The notes under the pieces: model-generated | What the model was told of the DNA's origin: nothing | The model's input: only the letters and a program-made list of their open reading frames with translations | Database searches by the model: none | DNA from: an uncultured Bacteroidota bacterium | GTDB lineage: Bacteria; Bacteroidota; Bacteroidia; Chitinophagales; Chitinophagaceae | Direction of reading: 5' to 3' | Length of the DNA stretch: 37,318 nucleotides | NCBI GenBank assembly: GCA_903905065.1 | Contig: CAIVEW010000029.1 | Coordinates: 1-37,318 of the forward strand | Position numbers and translations under genes: made by a program | In this document: positions 22,359 to 31,286 of the stretch, piece after piece | Layout of the letters: every line of letters starts with the position of its first letter | How positions within the stretch are numbered: position 1 is the first letter of the stretch

Positions 22359-24944
22359 TTATTCCTTCACAAACTTCCTTACCTCATTGCCGTTCACCTT
22401 CACAAAGTAAACGCCACCAGGTAGTCCCGAGACACTTACAGTAACCATTTGCCTGTTACCGGTTGGATGCTGGCTGTCAATTGTTTGCCCCAGAATATTG
22501 CTTATTTCAACGGACTTTATTTGTTCGCTCGCCCGGATATTTATCTGCGTACTGGCTGGGTTAGGATATACTGTCAAGGTATTTGTGCGTGCCAATTCCG
22601 GTGTTGAAAGCGCTACTGTGTGGTCTGCCTTGGTAGTTGTCCAGATCCCCCTGCCATATGTTGCCGCCCACAACACATTAGTGCTGTAGTTGATCTGGAG
22701 GTCTTCCACATGTACTGCGGGCAGATTAGTGTTATACAACGCCCAGTCGGCCATGGTGGTATCTTTATAAAAAACTGCTACGTCGGTGCCCAGGTACTGA
22801 GTGCGAGAATTGGTGTCTATTACCATACAGTTCACAGAAATATCCGGTAGCGTTCCCGTCTCATTGGCCCACAAATGAGTAAGCAAGTTATAGCTTCTAA
22901 CCTTTGGAACTCCGTACCAGGTTCCTGTTACCCAGAAATGGTTTTCATTTTTCGGGTCTACCACAATATCTGAAATATAGCTGTTGAACGGAATACTTAT
23001 GGACTGCCAGGTAGCGCCAAAGTTGGTGGTATATTGTATATATGGTGTCCAGACTGAGTAATCGTAATAGGTTACATAGATGTAGTTTGGATTAGAAGGT
23101 GCCATCACCAACCGATCAACGGTTGTGTTCGTATCAAAAACAGGCGATATAGAGGTCCACGACTGGCCGCTGTTATTTGTAAGATACACCTGGTTGTATG
23201 CCATAAGCATGGATGCCGTATCTGAAGGCAACAAAAGGTATGGGGATATCCATCCACCTGTACTGTGAATCGTATCGCTGATATTTGTCCATGTCATACC
23301 TGCATCACGGGTCACGAAAGTAGCGCCATTCTGGTAGCTGGCGTACCATGTGTTTGCCGGATCAGCATAGTTAATGAGCGGCTGCATACCATCACCACCC
23401 ACAAGATCAGCAGAGGCACCACTTAGTACTATCTTGGTACCATTGTCTTGTGCACCAGCGATGCAAAATGGCACATCGTTGTTCACTGCAAGCCTGTAAA
23501 ATTCAGTGATGCCCAGACCATCTGTAAGATCCGTCCACGGCTGGGTTACCGGCCCATAATTTTTATAAATGCCCCCGTCACATGTCTCAAAAAGAGCCCC
23601 GGTGAGGGGGCTGTAGGCAAGACAATGTTTATCTGCGTGCACAGTGGAAACACCGGCAACACCTGAATACCATTGATTTGCCAGGGACCACGTAGTACCG
23701 CCATCAGCGGAGAAGTATGTATTTACGCCACCAATGGTCACCTCATTTGGATTGGCAGGATTCATGGCGATGCAGAGGTCATACCATCCCTGGCCGCCAC
23801 AGCTTGTGGTAGGCAGAGTAAGCTCATACCCCAACAGATCTTGTGTACAGGACGTGTCGTCAGTGTACAAAGCGGCAAAAGTATTACCCGTATCCAACGA
23901 GCCGTAGATTCCTTCCAGCCCCGACGAGTTATTAGAAACCAACGCCTTTACATTCGACGGATCGGCGGGGCATACAGCAACATTTATCCGCTGTGCGTCC
24001 CTGAAACTGGTCACCGCATTCCATGTATTACCGCCATCGGCAGAGCGCATGATCTGGGCTGAGGTATCGGTATACATGGTGCCATAAACGACAGCCGTAT
24101 CTGCAGGGTTGTAAATGATCTGCTTAAAGCTGCCACTGTTAATATTAGTCCATGTCCCCCCCGCGTTATTGGTCTTGTACAGCCCGTGGGTAGTAGCGAG
24201 CATCATCGAATTCGTATCCAGGGGATTGATAAGCAGGCAACGCGCAGAATAATACAATGATACAGGCCAGCTAAGCCCTGTTGCAACCCAGGTAGCCCCA
24301 CCGTCATGAGTAACGATCACACCTGAGCTATATGCATCAGCGGCATCGCCGTCTCCCGTAGCCACATATACGGTATTCCTGTTAACCGGATTTACTTTGA
24401 TATCCGCTACGCCCAGCATAGGCAGGTGACTGTAAAGCGGTGCCCAAGTATTGCCACCATCTGTTGTCTTCCAGGTATTGCTTCCCGCAGCGCCTATGTA
24501 AAAAGTGTTAGAATCTACAGGATCAAAAGTGACGACATTGATGCGCCCGATACCGGAGTACCCATGCCCGCAACTATCCGGCCCCTGGAATGTCCAGTTA
24601 CTCGGGATCGCTGTTGTTCGATCATCTGATCTGGCGCCGTCAGTTTGCAGATACTGTTGCCAGTTCAGCACCGTTTGCCCCGGGGGCACCATGTATCCAT
24701 CCTTGTCGAGGTGCATCTTCCAGTAATAGTTCCATACCTCGAACAAATGATTTTTGTCCTCACGAACTGCCTTTCCTTCGCCCGCGGGTTCTTCCTCCTC
24801 ACCTTTGTTCGCAGCATATTCCCGATACCGATTCAGTGCATCAGCATACTTAATAGGGCCTTTATTAGTGGCTGGCATCCATGGCTGGGCCTGCAAAAAA
24901 TGTTGTGCGAAGAAAAAAACAATGAATAGGAGTACTTTTCTCAT
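22359..24944 (-). CDS. Secreted BNR-repeat (sortilin-like) beta-propeller protein with T9SS sorting domain
   Basis: 861 residues. Signal peptide MRKVLLFIVFFFAQHFLQAQ. Residues ~110-760 contain many BNR/Asp-box-like units of the form TxDGGxTW (for example TTDGGNTWAPL, THDGGATWVAT, SADGGNTWNAV, TRDAGMTWTNI, NNSGQSWTSI), which build a beta-propeller as in glycoside hydrolase family 74 and sortilin. The final ~80 residues are a Por sorting domain (LTVYPNPASTQINI; LPGGVYFVKVNG). Whether it is an enzyme or a binding propeller cannot be told. It is exported by Sec and T9SS. Confidence 0.9.
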   Translation of the reverse strand: MRKVLLFIVFFFAQHFLQAQPWMPATNKGPIKYADALNRYREYAANKGEEEEPAGEGKAVREDKNHLFEVWNYYWKMHLDKDGYMVPPGQTVLNWQQYLQTDGARSDDRTTAIPSNWTFQGPDSCGHGYSGIGRINVVTFDPVDSNTFYIGAAGSNTWKTTDGGNTWAPLYSHLPMLGVADIKVNPVNRNTVYVATGDGDAADAYSSGVIVTHDGGATWVATGLSWPVSLYYSARCLLINPLDTNSMMLATTHGLYKTNNAGGTWTNINSGSFKQIIYNPADTAVVYGTMYTDTSAQIMRSADGGNTWNAVTSFRDAQRINVAVCPADPSNVKALVSNNSSGLEGIYGSLDTGNTFAALYTDDTSCTQDLLGYELTLPTTSCGGQGWYDLCIAMNPANPNEVTIGGVNTYFSADGGTTWSLANQWYSGVAGVSTVHADKHCLAYSPLTGALFETCDGGIYKNYGPVTQPWTDLTDGLGITEFYRLAVNNDVPFCIAGAQDNGTKIVLSGASADLVGGDGMQPLINYADPANTWYASYQNGATFVTRDAGMTWTNISDTIHSTGGWISPYLLLPSDTASMLMAYNQVYLTNNSGQSWTSISPVFDTNTTVDRLVMAPSNPNYIYVTYYDYSVWTPYIQYTTNFGATWQSISIPFNSYISDIVVDPKNENHFWVTGTWYGVPKVRSYNLLTHLWANETGTLPDISVNCMVIDTNSRTQYLGTDVAVFYKDTTMADWALYNTNLPAVHVEDLQINYSTNVLWAATYGRGIWTTTKADHTVALSTPELARTNTLTVYPNPASTQINIRASEQIKSVEISNILGQTIDSQHPTGNRQMVTVSVSGLPGGVYFVKVNGNEVRKFVKE

Positions 24945-25042
24945 AAGTGCAAACTTCGTGTAAATGTATTAGAATAATTAAGCAAAAAAATATAATAGCG
25001 GTTTTGGCATGATTTTACACGACTATTAAGAAATCAACAATC

Positions 25043-25216
25043 ATGTCACAAACCAGCCAGGAGCGTAAGAAAGCTTACGACGAACAAGACAAAGAAATCA
25101 GCGACCTGCAAAAGAAATACAATGTGGATATGCAGGAAGTCCTTAATGCAGTGATACATTCAGACAACGACCTGGAAAAGGCCGAAGATTATCTGAAGGA
25201 AAGAACCAAAAAATAA
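25043..25216 (+). CDS. 57-residue helical protein with UBA-like C-terminal half
   Basis: Complete short ORF from ATG 25043 to TAA 25216 in the divergent gap, followed by a strong terminator. The N-terminal 20 residues are polar; residues 22-52 (LQKKYNVDMQEVLNAVIHS, DLEKAEDYLKER) look like a three-helix UBA/DUF3606-type module. The terminator 16 bp after the stop and clean coding content support a real gene. I cannot assign a function. Confidence 0.7.
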   Translation: MSQTSQERKKAYDEQDKEISDLQKKYNVDMQEVLNAVIHSDNDLEKAEDYLKERTKK

Positions 25217-25232
25217 ATACTCAATTTGTGTT

Positions 25233-25258
25233 AGCCAGACCGCCCTCGCGGTCTGGCT
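25233..25258 (+). terminator. Strong rho-independent terminator
   Basis: A perfect 11-bp stem (25233-25243 with 25248-25258), loop CCTC, ends in TTT and a T-rich tail. It lies 16 bp after the 57-residue ORF. No gene converges on it from the right, so it serves that ORF. Confidence 0.85.
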
Positions 25259-25376
25259 TTGTTATTTGAAGGTCGTAGTCCTCTTCTCTGCCCCAACTGG
25301 GAACTATAGGTAACTATTTCTTGTTGCAAAAAAACATTATCTTTAATTTCTCTTTAACCAACTCCACACTACACTT

Positions 25377-25976
25377 ATGGCGACTGCGAAGAAAAAACCA
25401 GCGATAAAAACGAGCAATAACCCCAGTGTAAAAAAAGCAGTCGCGGGGAAGGTTGCGGTTAAAAAAACAGCTCCCAAAAAAGCAATTGCAAAAAAGAAAC
25501 CTGCGAGCAAAAAATCCCCGGTACGAGAAGGAAGGCCTACTACCGTAAACGCATATCTAACCTTTAACGGAAACTGCGAAGAAGCTTTTAACCTCTATAA
25601 GTCGGTGTTTGGTGGCGAGTTCGTCTATTTTGGCCGGTTCAAAGACGTGCGCGGAGCGATGGAAGGGAAAAAGGTATCGGCTGCGGATGCGGAAAAGATA
25701 ATGCATGTCTCCTTACCGATAAGCATGGAAACCATCCTTATGGGCAGCGATACATCTGAAGCAATGGGACAAAAGGCTACCGCAGGTAACAACTTTTCGC
25801 TTTCGGTGGGCACTGGTAGTAAAAGAGAAGCAGATAAATTATTTAACGGGCTTTCCGCCGGCGGTAAGATCACGATGCCAATGAATACAGCCTTTGGGGG
25901 TTCCTATTTTGGCATGTTCACTGATAGGTTCGGCATCCAGTGGATGATCAGTTATGTGCAGACAAACAACAACTAG
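25377..25976 (+). CDS. VOC/PhnB-like domain protein with histone-H1-like basic tail
   Basis: 199 residues in two parts. Residues 1-55 are almost all Lys, Ala, Pro and Ser (KKAVAGKVAVKKTAPKKAI), like histone H1 and bacterial H1-like tails. Residues ~58-197 are a PhnB-like vicinal-oxygen-chelate domain (VNAYLTFNGNCEEAFNLYKS, GGSYFGMFTDRFGIQWMI). VOC members of the PhnB branch often lack a full metal site and have unknown roles. The tail would bind DNA or RNA non-specifically, so the protein may be nucleoid-associated; this is inference. Confidence 0.88.
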   Translation: MATAKKKPAIKTSNNPSVKKAVAGKVAVKKTAPKKAIAKKKPASKKSPVREGRPTTVNAYLTFNGNCEEAFNLYKSVFGGEFVYFGRFKDVRGAMEGKKVSAADAEKIMHVSLPISMETILMGSDTSEAMGQKATAGNNFSLSVGTGSKREADKLFNGLSAGGKITMPMNTAFGGSYFGMFTDRFGIQWMISYVQTNNN

Positions 25977-26041
25977 AACAGTCCATCCGTGCTGCGAAAT
26001 AGCTAAAAACAAAAAGACGTTCTTCATTTATCTTGGCGTGT

Positions 26042-27646
26042 ATGAACCCAACAAAGGAATATATACTCTTTGCCCGTTCCCCCGTTTATACATTTATTCT
26101 CTTCCTGGTTTACGGCTTTTGTTCGATGGTGTTTTTGGGGGGCTTACTGAACTGGTGGCCTAAACTGAATGACTGGTGTGTTCTTTTTGTGTTCGCTGCA
26201 TTGATGTCTATTTCTTTTTGCCTTGCACAGATCACAGCCAGGCCAAAAATAAAAATCAGCCTATTCCCGGATCACCTGAAAACAGAGTGGCAAAGACGTG
26301 TACTGTTTTTCAGAAAACCGAACCGCGTAGTAGGGTTTGATATGATAAACTCCTATTCTGCCTCTGATAACTTTTTTAAACTTCGGCTCACAGATCGTTC
26401 AAAATATGAACTCTGCAAAAAACGTTTCATTTTAGGGAAAGCAAATACGCTCACTCAATTTGAGCAAGATTTCATTCTTGCAAACCAACAGTGGAAGTCC
26501 GTAGGAGATATTCACTGGCCTTCGTGGCCCGCGAAACCGGCGACCACCAATTCATTTGCGATCAGTGATCTCAATGGAGAAGTTGTAAGCCGGCGGGGCG
26601 CCACGTTTTATTTCTCCGTTATATTCGGATTCGTTTTCCTCGGGGCTATGGGTCTTGGCATCATGGTGATCGCAGTCTCTGAAAAAAATGTATTGGTAGC
26701 ATTGGGCTCAGTTGTTATTTTTCTTATCACTTACTACACTATTTCGCGATACTACCGTTGCGCTCCCATCATACGCTGTTCCATAACCGGTATCAGCTTT
26801 AATAAAACATTCTACTCGTGGAATGACGTCAACGCAATAGAACTCATTGGAAGCCAGCCATTCAAGATATTCGGCGGTTACGCCATGGAAGGAGCCAAAA
26901 TTGAATTCACGAACGGCGAAACAAGGTATATGCTGGATGGGCTGTATAACAATCTGAATAAGATCAAGTTATTCGTCAACCAAACGGTTCCCGGGAAAAT
27001 AGTTATTCCCGGACAAAACGAAAATACACGGGCAACCGCTACATCGGTTTCGTCTCCTGTTGTCAGTGTTACATATTCTCCAGGCGCCGGGGAGGAGGTG
27101 AAATATGTAAAGGGTAATCCGTACACAAACGCATGGTCGATATTCATGTGGGTAATCATCGGCTTCTTTATCGGCATTGGGCCGCTTACTTCAGATGGCG
27201 ATGGCATGTTATTCGTCTTTTCCATCGTGGCCATTGGCTTTTTCTTCTTGTTCACGATCCACTTCAATCATTTTGGCTTATCGGGTCAATATCTTATTGT
27301 AAGAAATGTATACAGGCCCTGGAAGAAAAAAATGTTTCTTTTAAAAAATATCAGGGAAATAGTATTGGCGAGCAACCAGCACGGCGTCGATACTTTACGT
27401 GTCATATTTTTCGATTTCAGGTCGCAAGAATTTGGCGCAAGTGGTCTTCGTAACCGTGATTGGTTGAACCTGATAGATTTAATTAAGTCACGTGGTATTC
27501 CGTTAAAAGACGAAAATGACTTTGCTTTGTGGTCAACTCCGGAGATGAAAAAGAGCTACCGGAAAATGGTGTTCTACTTTATACTTTACTTTCTTATTTG
27601 CAGACCTACAACGTTTTCTGCACCAGAATTTGCCTATATTGAATAA
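26042..27646 (+). CDS. Multi-pass membrane protein of unknown function
   Basis: 534 residues from ATG 26042; a TTG three codons earlier is in frame. Hydrophobic pairs lie at about 15-60, 190-245, 365-415 and near 515-530. The loops hold an internal duplication: LFPDHLKTEWQRRVLFFRKP/VVGFDMINSY and the later GQYLIVRNVYRPWKKKMFLL/NIREIVLAS resemble each other, as PH-like (bPH_2/YdbS-type) modules do. I do not recognise an exact family. A soluble domain between helices may sense or bind. It follows the VOC gene by 65 bp. Confidence 0.7.
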   Translation: MNPTKEYILFARSPVYTFILFLVYGFCSMVFLGGLLNWWPKLNDWCVLFVFAALMSISFCLAQITARPKIKISLFPDHLKTEWQRRVLFFRKPNRVVGFDMINSYSASDNFFKLRLTDRSKYELCKKRFILGKANTLTQFEQDFILANQQWKSVGDIHWPSWPAKPATTNSFAISDLNGEVVSRRGATFYFSVIFGFVFLGAMGLGIMVIAVSEKNVLVALGSVVIFLITYYTISRYYRCAPIIRCSITGISFNKTFYSWNDVNAIELIGSQPFKIFGGYAMEGAKIEFTNGETRYMLDGLYNNLNKIKLFVNQTVPGKIVIPGQNENTRATATSVSSPVVSVTYSPGAGEEVKYVKGNPYTNAWSIFMWVIIGFFIGIGPLTSDGDGMLFVFSIVAIGFFFLFTIHFNHFGLSGQYLIVRNVYRPWKKKMFLLKNIREIVLASNQHGVDTLRVIFFDFRSQEFGASGLRNRDWLNLIDLIKSRGIPLKDENDFALWSTPEMKKSYRKMVFYFILYFLICRPTTFSAPEFAYIE

Positions 27647-27742
27647 TACTCTCATCCAATAAAAAAAGTTGTTTTAGAAACCTTCCTAAAGATTTCCTTT
27701 TCTCATATCCTGCTTTATCTTTATAATCCCCAAACTATTTTT

Positions 27743-28585
27743 ATGAGGAAGGCAATTTTATATAAAGCCTCATACCAATTGCTATTTGCATTCCTTTGCT
27801 GCCTGGCAGCGAGGGAATCTTATGGTCAGAACCTGGATGTACAAAATAAACCAGACTCAACTGCAGCAGCGAAAAAAGACGCTACAAAAATATCGTCCGC
27901 AACCGGCGTGCAAAACAAAACGGGCATTAAAAGGAGCGGCCAGGTGGAAATAAAGGAGATCGTGGCCGGAGGCCTAAGAGAGCCAGAATCCGCTGAAAAT
28001 AAAGACTCTGCATCCGCTGCTGATGCCTTGCCTGCTAACAAAGAACCCAGCCCGATAATTACGGCCAAAGCAACCCGCACCGCTGAAACCCAGGCATACT
28101 ACGAATCAATAGATCCCGTTATCAGTAAATATGCCGACATCATAGAGGAGGATGTTCATGACATCAATAACTATCCGTTATACCGGTTTATCGACCAATG
28201 GTATGGCGCGCGGTATAAATATGGCGGATCGGATATGAGCGGTATCGACTGCTCCGCTTTCTCCCAAAAATTGTATGACAAAGTATACGGTACTGGCCTG
28301 GTTCGCACCGCCCGTGAGCAACGGAAAAGTAGCGAACGAGTAAAAGATTTTGACGATGCTACTGAAGGCGACCTTGTTTTCTTTCGTATACACCGCATAC
28401 GGATTTCTCATGTTGGTGTGTACCTGGCAAATGGGTACTTTGTTCATGCGTCCAGGTCGCATGGCGTAACTATCAGCAATCTCAATACGCCCTATTGGCG
28501 CAGGCGATATGCTGGGTGCGGCCGGGTGCAAAAAGGCATCAAAGGACCTTACGAGTCAGACTATACGGTCACGCCGAGCGAATAG
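27743..28585 (+). CDS. Secreted NlpC/P60 (C40) peptidase
   Basis: 280 residues. After a signal peptide (ends near YGQ) is a ~110-residue low-complexity Lys/Ala/Ser/Asp linker. The C40 domain spans ~150-268: catalytic Cys in GIDCSAFSQKLY, then ARTAREQ-type segment, GDLVFFR, the His in ISHVGVYL and the third polar residue around FVHASRS. C40 enzymes cut gamma-D-Glu-diamino acid bonds in peptidoglycan stems. Single gene with its own ATG. Confidence 0.92.
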   Translation: MRKAILYKASYQLLFAFLCCLAARESYGQNLDVQNKPDSTAAAKKDATKISSATGVQNKTGIKRSGQVEIKEIVAGGLREPESAENKDSASAADALPANKEPSPIITAKATRTAETQAYYESIDPVISKYADIIEEDVHDINNYPLYRFIDQWYGARYKYGGSDMSGIDCSAFSQKLYDKVYGTGLVRTAREQRKSSERVKDFDDATEGDLVFFRIHRIRISHVGVYLANGYFVHASRSHGVTISNLNTPYWRRRYAGCGRVQKGIKGPYESDYTVTPSE

Positions 28586-28651
28586 GCCACGCGCAAATCC
28601 GTAACGGACTTGGAACAAAGCTGTTATTTTCTCAAGGGGGGCAAATCCTGG

Positions 28652-29338
28652 TTAGCTCATCTCAAACTTATAGCCAACACCTTTGACGGTCGTGATAAGG
28701 TCTATGCCTACTTTCTGACGAATCTTACGGATATGGACATCTATAGTGCGGTCACCAACGATCACGTCGGTACCCCAAACACGTTGCAATATTTCGTTAC
28801 GCAGGAAAACGCGTCCCGGCTTGGACGCTAACAAACATAAAAGCTCGAATTCCTTTTTGGCCAGCAGAATATCCACTCCCTTGTAAGAGACGGTGAACTT
28901 GGTCTTATTAATCTCCAGGTCTCCGAAAGTTTGTTTTTGCTCCTGCTCCTCGTCCTTGCGGAAGCGGCGCAATGCCGAACCTATGCGCGTAGCCAGCAGT
29001 TCGGGCTTAATTGGCTTTGAGATAAAGTCATCCGCGCCAATTTTAAGGCCTTCGATCTCATATTTCTCGTCATTCAGCGCAGTAAGAAAAATAATGGCCG
29101 TATCGTCGAACTCAGGCATTGCCCTAAGCTCCCTGATGGTCTCAATACCATCCTTATTGGGCATCATGATGTCGAGAAGGATCAGATCAGGCCTGAAATC
29201 CTTTGCTTTACGAATGGCTTCGACACCATCTTTTGCGGCGGCTATCAGGTAGCCCTTACTTTTTAGGTTATAACTTATGAACTCGACAATATCGGGTTCA
29301 TCATCTACTATCAGAATTTTACCCGGGAATACTTCCAT
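28652..29338 (-). CDS. OmpR/PhoB-family response regulator
   Basis: 228 residues. The receiver domain has VDDEPD (11-16), the phospho-acceptor Asp56 in LILLDIMMPNKDG, Thr in FLTALND and Lys in ISKPIKPE. The C-terminal winged helix (~135-226) has the transcription loop KKEFELLCLLASKPG and VIVGDRTIDVHIRKIRQKVG. It acts by binding DNA as a phosphorylated dimer. No histidine kinase is next to it, so it is an orphan in this window. It has its own strong promoter at 29359-29387. Confidence 0.95.
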   Translation of the reverse strand: MEVFPGKILIVDDEPDIVEFISYNLKSKGYLIAAAKDGVEAIRKAKDFRPDLILLDIMMPNKDGIETIRELRAMPEFDDTAIIFLTALNDEKYEIEGLKIGADDFISKPIKPELLATRIGSALRRFRKDEEQEQKQTFGDLEINKTKFTVSYKGVDILLAKKEFELLCLLASKPGRVFLRNEILQRVWGTDVIVGDRTIDVHIRKIRQKVGIDLITTVKGVGYKFEMS

Positions 29339-29358
29339 AATTTCACTAAATCGTTAAA

Positions 29359-29387
29359 CAAAACTAACATCTTAATGTTAAGCCAAA
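29359..29387 (-). promoter_or_regulatory. Bacteroidota-type promoter of the response regulator
   Basis: On the minus strand TTTG (29384-29387), a 17-bp spacer and TAGTTTTG (29359-29366) match TTTG/TAnnTTTG well, 20 bp before the ATG at 29338. Confidence 0.6.
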
Positions 29388-29432
29388 AAGAACGCCAGAT
29401 TACGGAATTGTTAAGAAGCAAGATTTATCACC

Positions 29433-29494
29433 AAAAAAAAGCGGCAATGTGGTAGATAAAATGTTAATACATTTTTCATTACCGGCATTGCCGC
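29433..29494 (-). terminator. Terminator of the coiled-coil membrane protein gene
   Basis: Minus strand: 9-bp perfect stem (29486-29494 with 29441-29449), a 36-nt loop, and eight T residues (29433-29440) straight after the stem. It lies 28 bp beyond the stop at 29522. The long loop is unusual. Confidence 0.55.
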
Positions 29495-29521
29495 CTATCA
29501 GTAAGTTAAACAGAGTATTAT

Positions 29522-30454
29522 TTACTTCAGGGTCACAGTACCACTACCTACTTTATATCCTTCACTGAATATTTCTATGGTATATACGCCCTTTGCGTAA
29601 TCGCCTTCCTGCTTCCAGTCAGCCATCACATTCTTTAAAGGCTGTCCCTGGGTAAGTGGCACAGACTTTACAAGTGAAAAGGACATCTGGTCTCCCTTAA
29701 TGGTATTGAGCATACCTGAACCGTTAGCAGGGCTGGTCATCACGTTTCCATCGGCCGAAAGAATACGCAGGTAAATCTGTTTGGTGCCGCTTTCCGCAAT
29801 ACGGTTCTCATCAATATCAAACATAATACGGAGCACATCTACCTTCTTAGCTTTGGTCGTTTCCTTTTCCTTGCCGTTCTTCCTGAGATGGATAGGCTCC
29901 ATTCTGATGTTAGAACAAGTAAGCACCGAACCCACTCTCTTGATCGCCGCATTCTGCGTTATTGTGGAGTCGCGTTCCTTGGTAAGCGTTTTATTCTGAC
30001 CGGTGAGCACGGTGTTTTCTTTTTCCAGTTCGGCAATACGCGCTTCATATTGCTTTGTCTTGTCGTTGAGGTTATTGATCATTTCCCGCGCTTGCTTCAG
30101 CTCTTCTTTTGTAGCTTTATCATTGTGAAGCACGGCAGCGATCTGGTTACGCAATTTCGACATGGCCTCTTTGTCGCCCTGCAACGCACTATCCATTTTC
30201 GCATTCTGGGTAGTAAGCTGGTCTATTTTGGCGGATGCGGCATCGAAGTCCGACTGCAGCGAAGCGCGGTCTGTTTTCACAGAGTCTATTTGCTGCTGCT
30301 TCTGCTTCATAGCCAGATCATTGTCTTCAGCCATCTTGTTCTTACTCATAAACAGATAGATACAGCCTGCCAGCAAGATCAATATAAAGACCCAATAAAT
30401 GATCGAATTGCTCTTTTTCGGTTGCTGTGGATTGGTTTCATTGCTTTGGCTCAT
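29522..30454 (-). CDS. Membrane-anchored coiled-coil protein
   Basis: 310 residues. The N-terminus is cytoplasmic and basic, one transmembrane helix lies at ~18-36 (IIYWVFILILLAGCIYLF), and residues ~40-165 form a long coiled coil rich in Gln, Lys, Asp and Glu. A compact beta domain occupies ~175-310 (SNIRMEPIHLRKNGKEKE; VYTIEIFSEGYKVGSGTVTL). Such proteins recur in Bacteroidetes without a known role; an envelope-spanning scaffold is plausible. It has no operon partner. Confidence 0.75.
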   Translation of the reverse strand: MSQSNETNPQQPKKSNSIIYWVFILILLAGCIYLFMSKNKMAEDNDLAMKQKQQQIDSVKTDRASLQSDFDAASAKIDQLTTQNAKMDSALQGDKEAMSKLRNQIAAVLHNDKATKEELKQAREMINNLNDKTKQYEARIAELEKENTVLTGQNKTLTKERDSTITQNAAIKRVGSVLTCSNIRMEPIHLRKNGKEKETTKAKKVDVLRIMFDIDENRIAESGTKQIYLRILSADGNVMTSPANGSGMLNTIKGDQMSFSLVKSVPLTQGQPLKNVMADWKQEGDYAKGVYTIEIFSEGYKVGSGTVTLK

Positions 30455-30560
30455 AACTGATTATATTTTTTTGATTGATAAAAATAATAAGGGTTAGTTT
30501 AATTTTGTTTATACAACGTGTGAATTAAATCTAGCACAAATGTAATATACAACTTTTAGA

Positions 30561-31286
30561 ATGGAGCAACTTAAAGGCATTTTGTTTGTAGACATAGAAA
30601 CCGTGCCAGTGTCACCTGACTTCGGTTTTCTGACCGAACCTATGCAAGCTGAGTGGGTCAGGAAATCAAAATTCATAAAAAGCTCAAATGAGGGAATAGC
30701 GGACCCCGCAACACTCTTCGGGGAACGAGCAGGCATTTTTTCGGAATTTGCCAAGGTGGTTTGCATAGGGTTTGGTAGTTTGAACGAGCATGGAAAAACC
30801 TGGAAAATGAGGTTAAAATCCCTTGTAAACGACGATGAGAAAATTTTGTTAAAGGACTTTTGCGAGGTCATAGAACGCTTTTCCAGGCATTATAAGGACA
30901 TCAGGTTTTGCGGGCACAACATAAAGGAATTTGACATTCCATTTCTATGCCGGCGTATGGTCATCAACGGGATAATACTGCCCGACTGCATGCAGGTATC
31001 CGGCAAGAAACCATGGGAAGTAGCACACATAGATACGATGGAAATGTGGAAATTTGGCGACCATAAAAATTTTACTTCGCTCTCCTTGCTGGCAACAGTA
31101 TTAGGTATTCCATCGCCCAAATCAGATATCGACGGAAGCCAGGTTGCCGGCGTGTATTGGATCGAAAAAGATCTTCCCCGGATAGGACGGTATTGCTTGC
31201 AGGATGTGCTGACCAGCGCTAAAGTATATTTACGTCTAAAAGGCTTAAGTGATATGCAAATAGAACCGGAGTTCATTGCGGGTTGA
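30561..31286 (+). CDS. 3'-5' exonuclease, PolB-exonuclease-like (DEDDy)
   Basis: 241 residues. The four acidic residues of the DEDD fold are Asp11 and Glu13 in FVDIETVP, Asp125 in GHNIKEFDIPFL and Asp215 in YCLQDV, with Tyr211 making it DEDDy. The fold matches the predicted 3'-5' exonucleases related to the PolB proofreading domain, here as a stand-alone protein. It probably trims DNA or RNA 3' ends. Its 3' end overlaps the cyclase gene's 3' end by 14 bp (31273-31286), convergent. Confidence 0.88.
   Translation: MEQLKGILFVDIETVPVSPDFGFLTEPMQAEWVRKSKFIKSSNEGIADPATLFGERAGIFSEFAKVVCIGFGSLNEHGKTWKMRLKSLVNDDEKILLKDFCEVIERFSRHYKDIRFCGHNIKEFDIPFLCRRMVINGIILPDCMQVSGKKPWEVAHIDTMEMWKFGDHKNFTSLSLLATVLGIPSPKSDIDGSQVAGVYWIEKDLPRIGRYCLQDVLTSAKVYLRLKGLSDMQIEPEFIAG

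Noticed and set aside
29888..30460. Open frame of 190 codons on the plus strand
   Set aside because: Antisense to the coiled-coil membrane gene, whose Lys/Glu/Asp/Gln codons rarely give stops on the other strand; the translation is unlike a natural protein.
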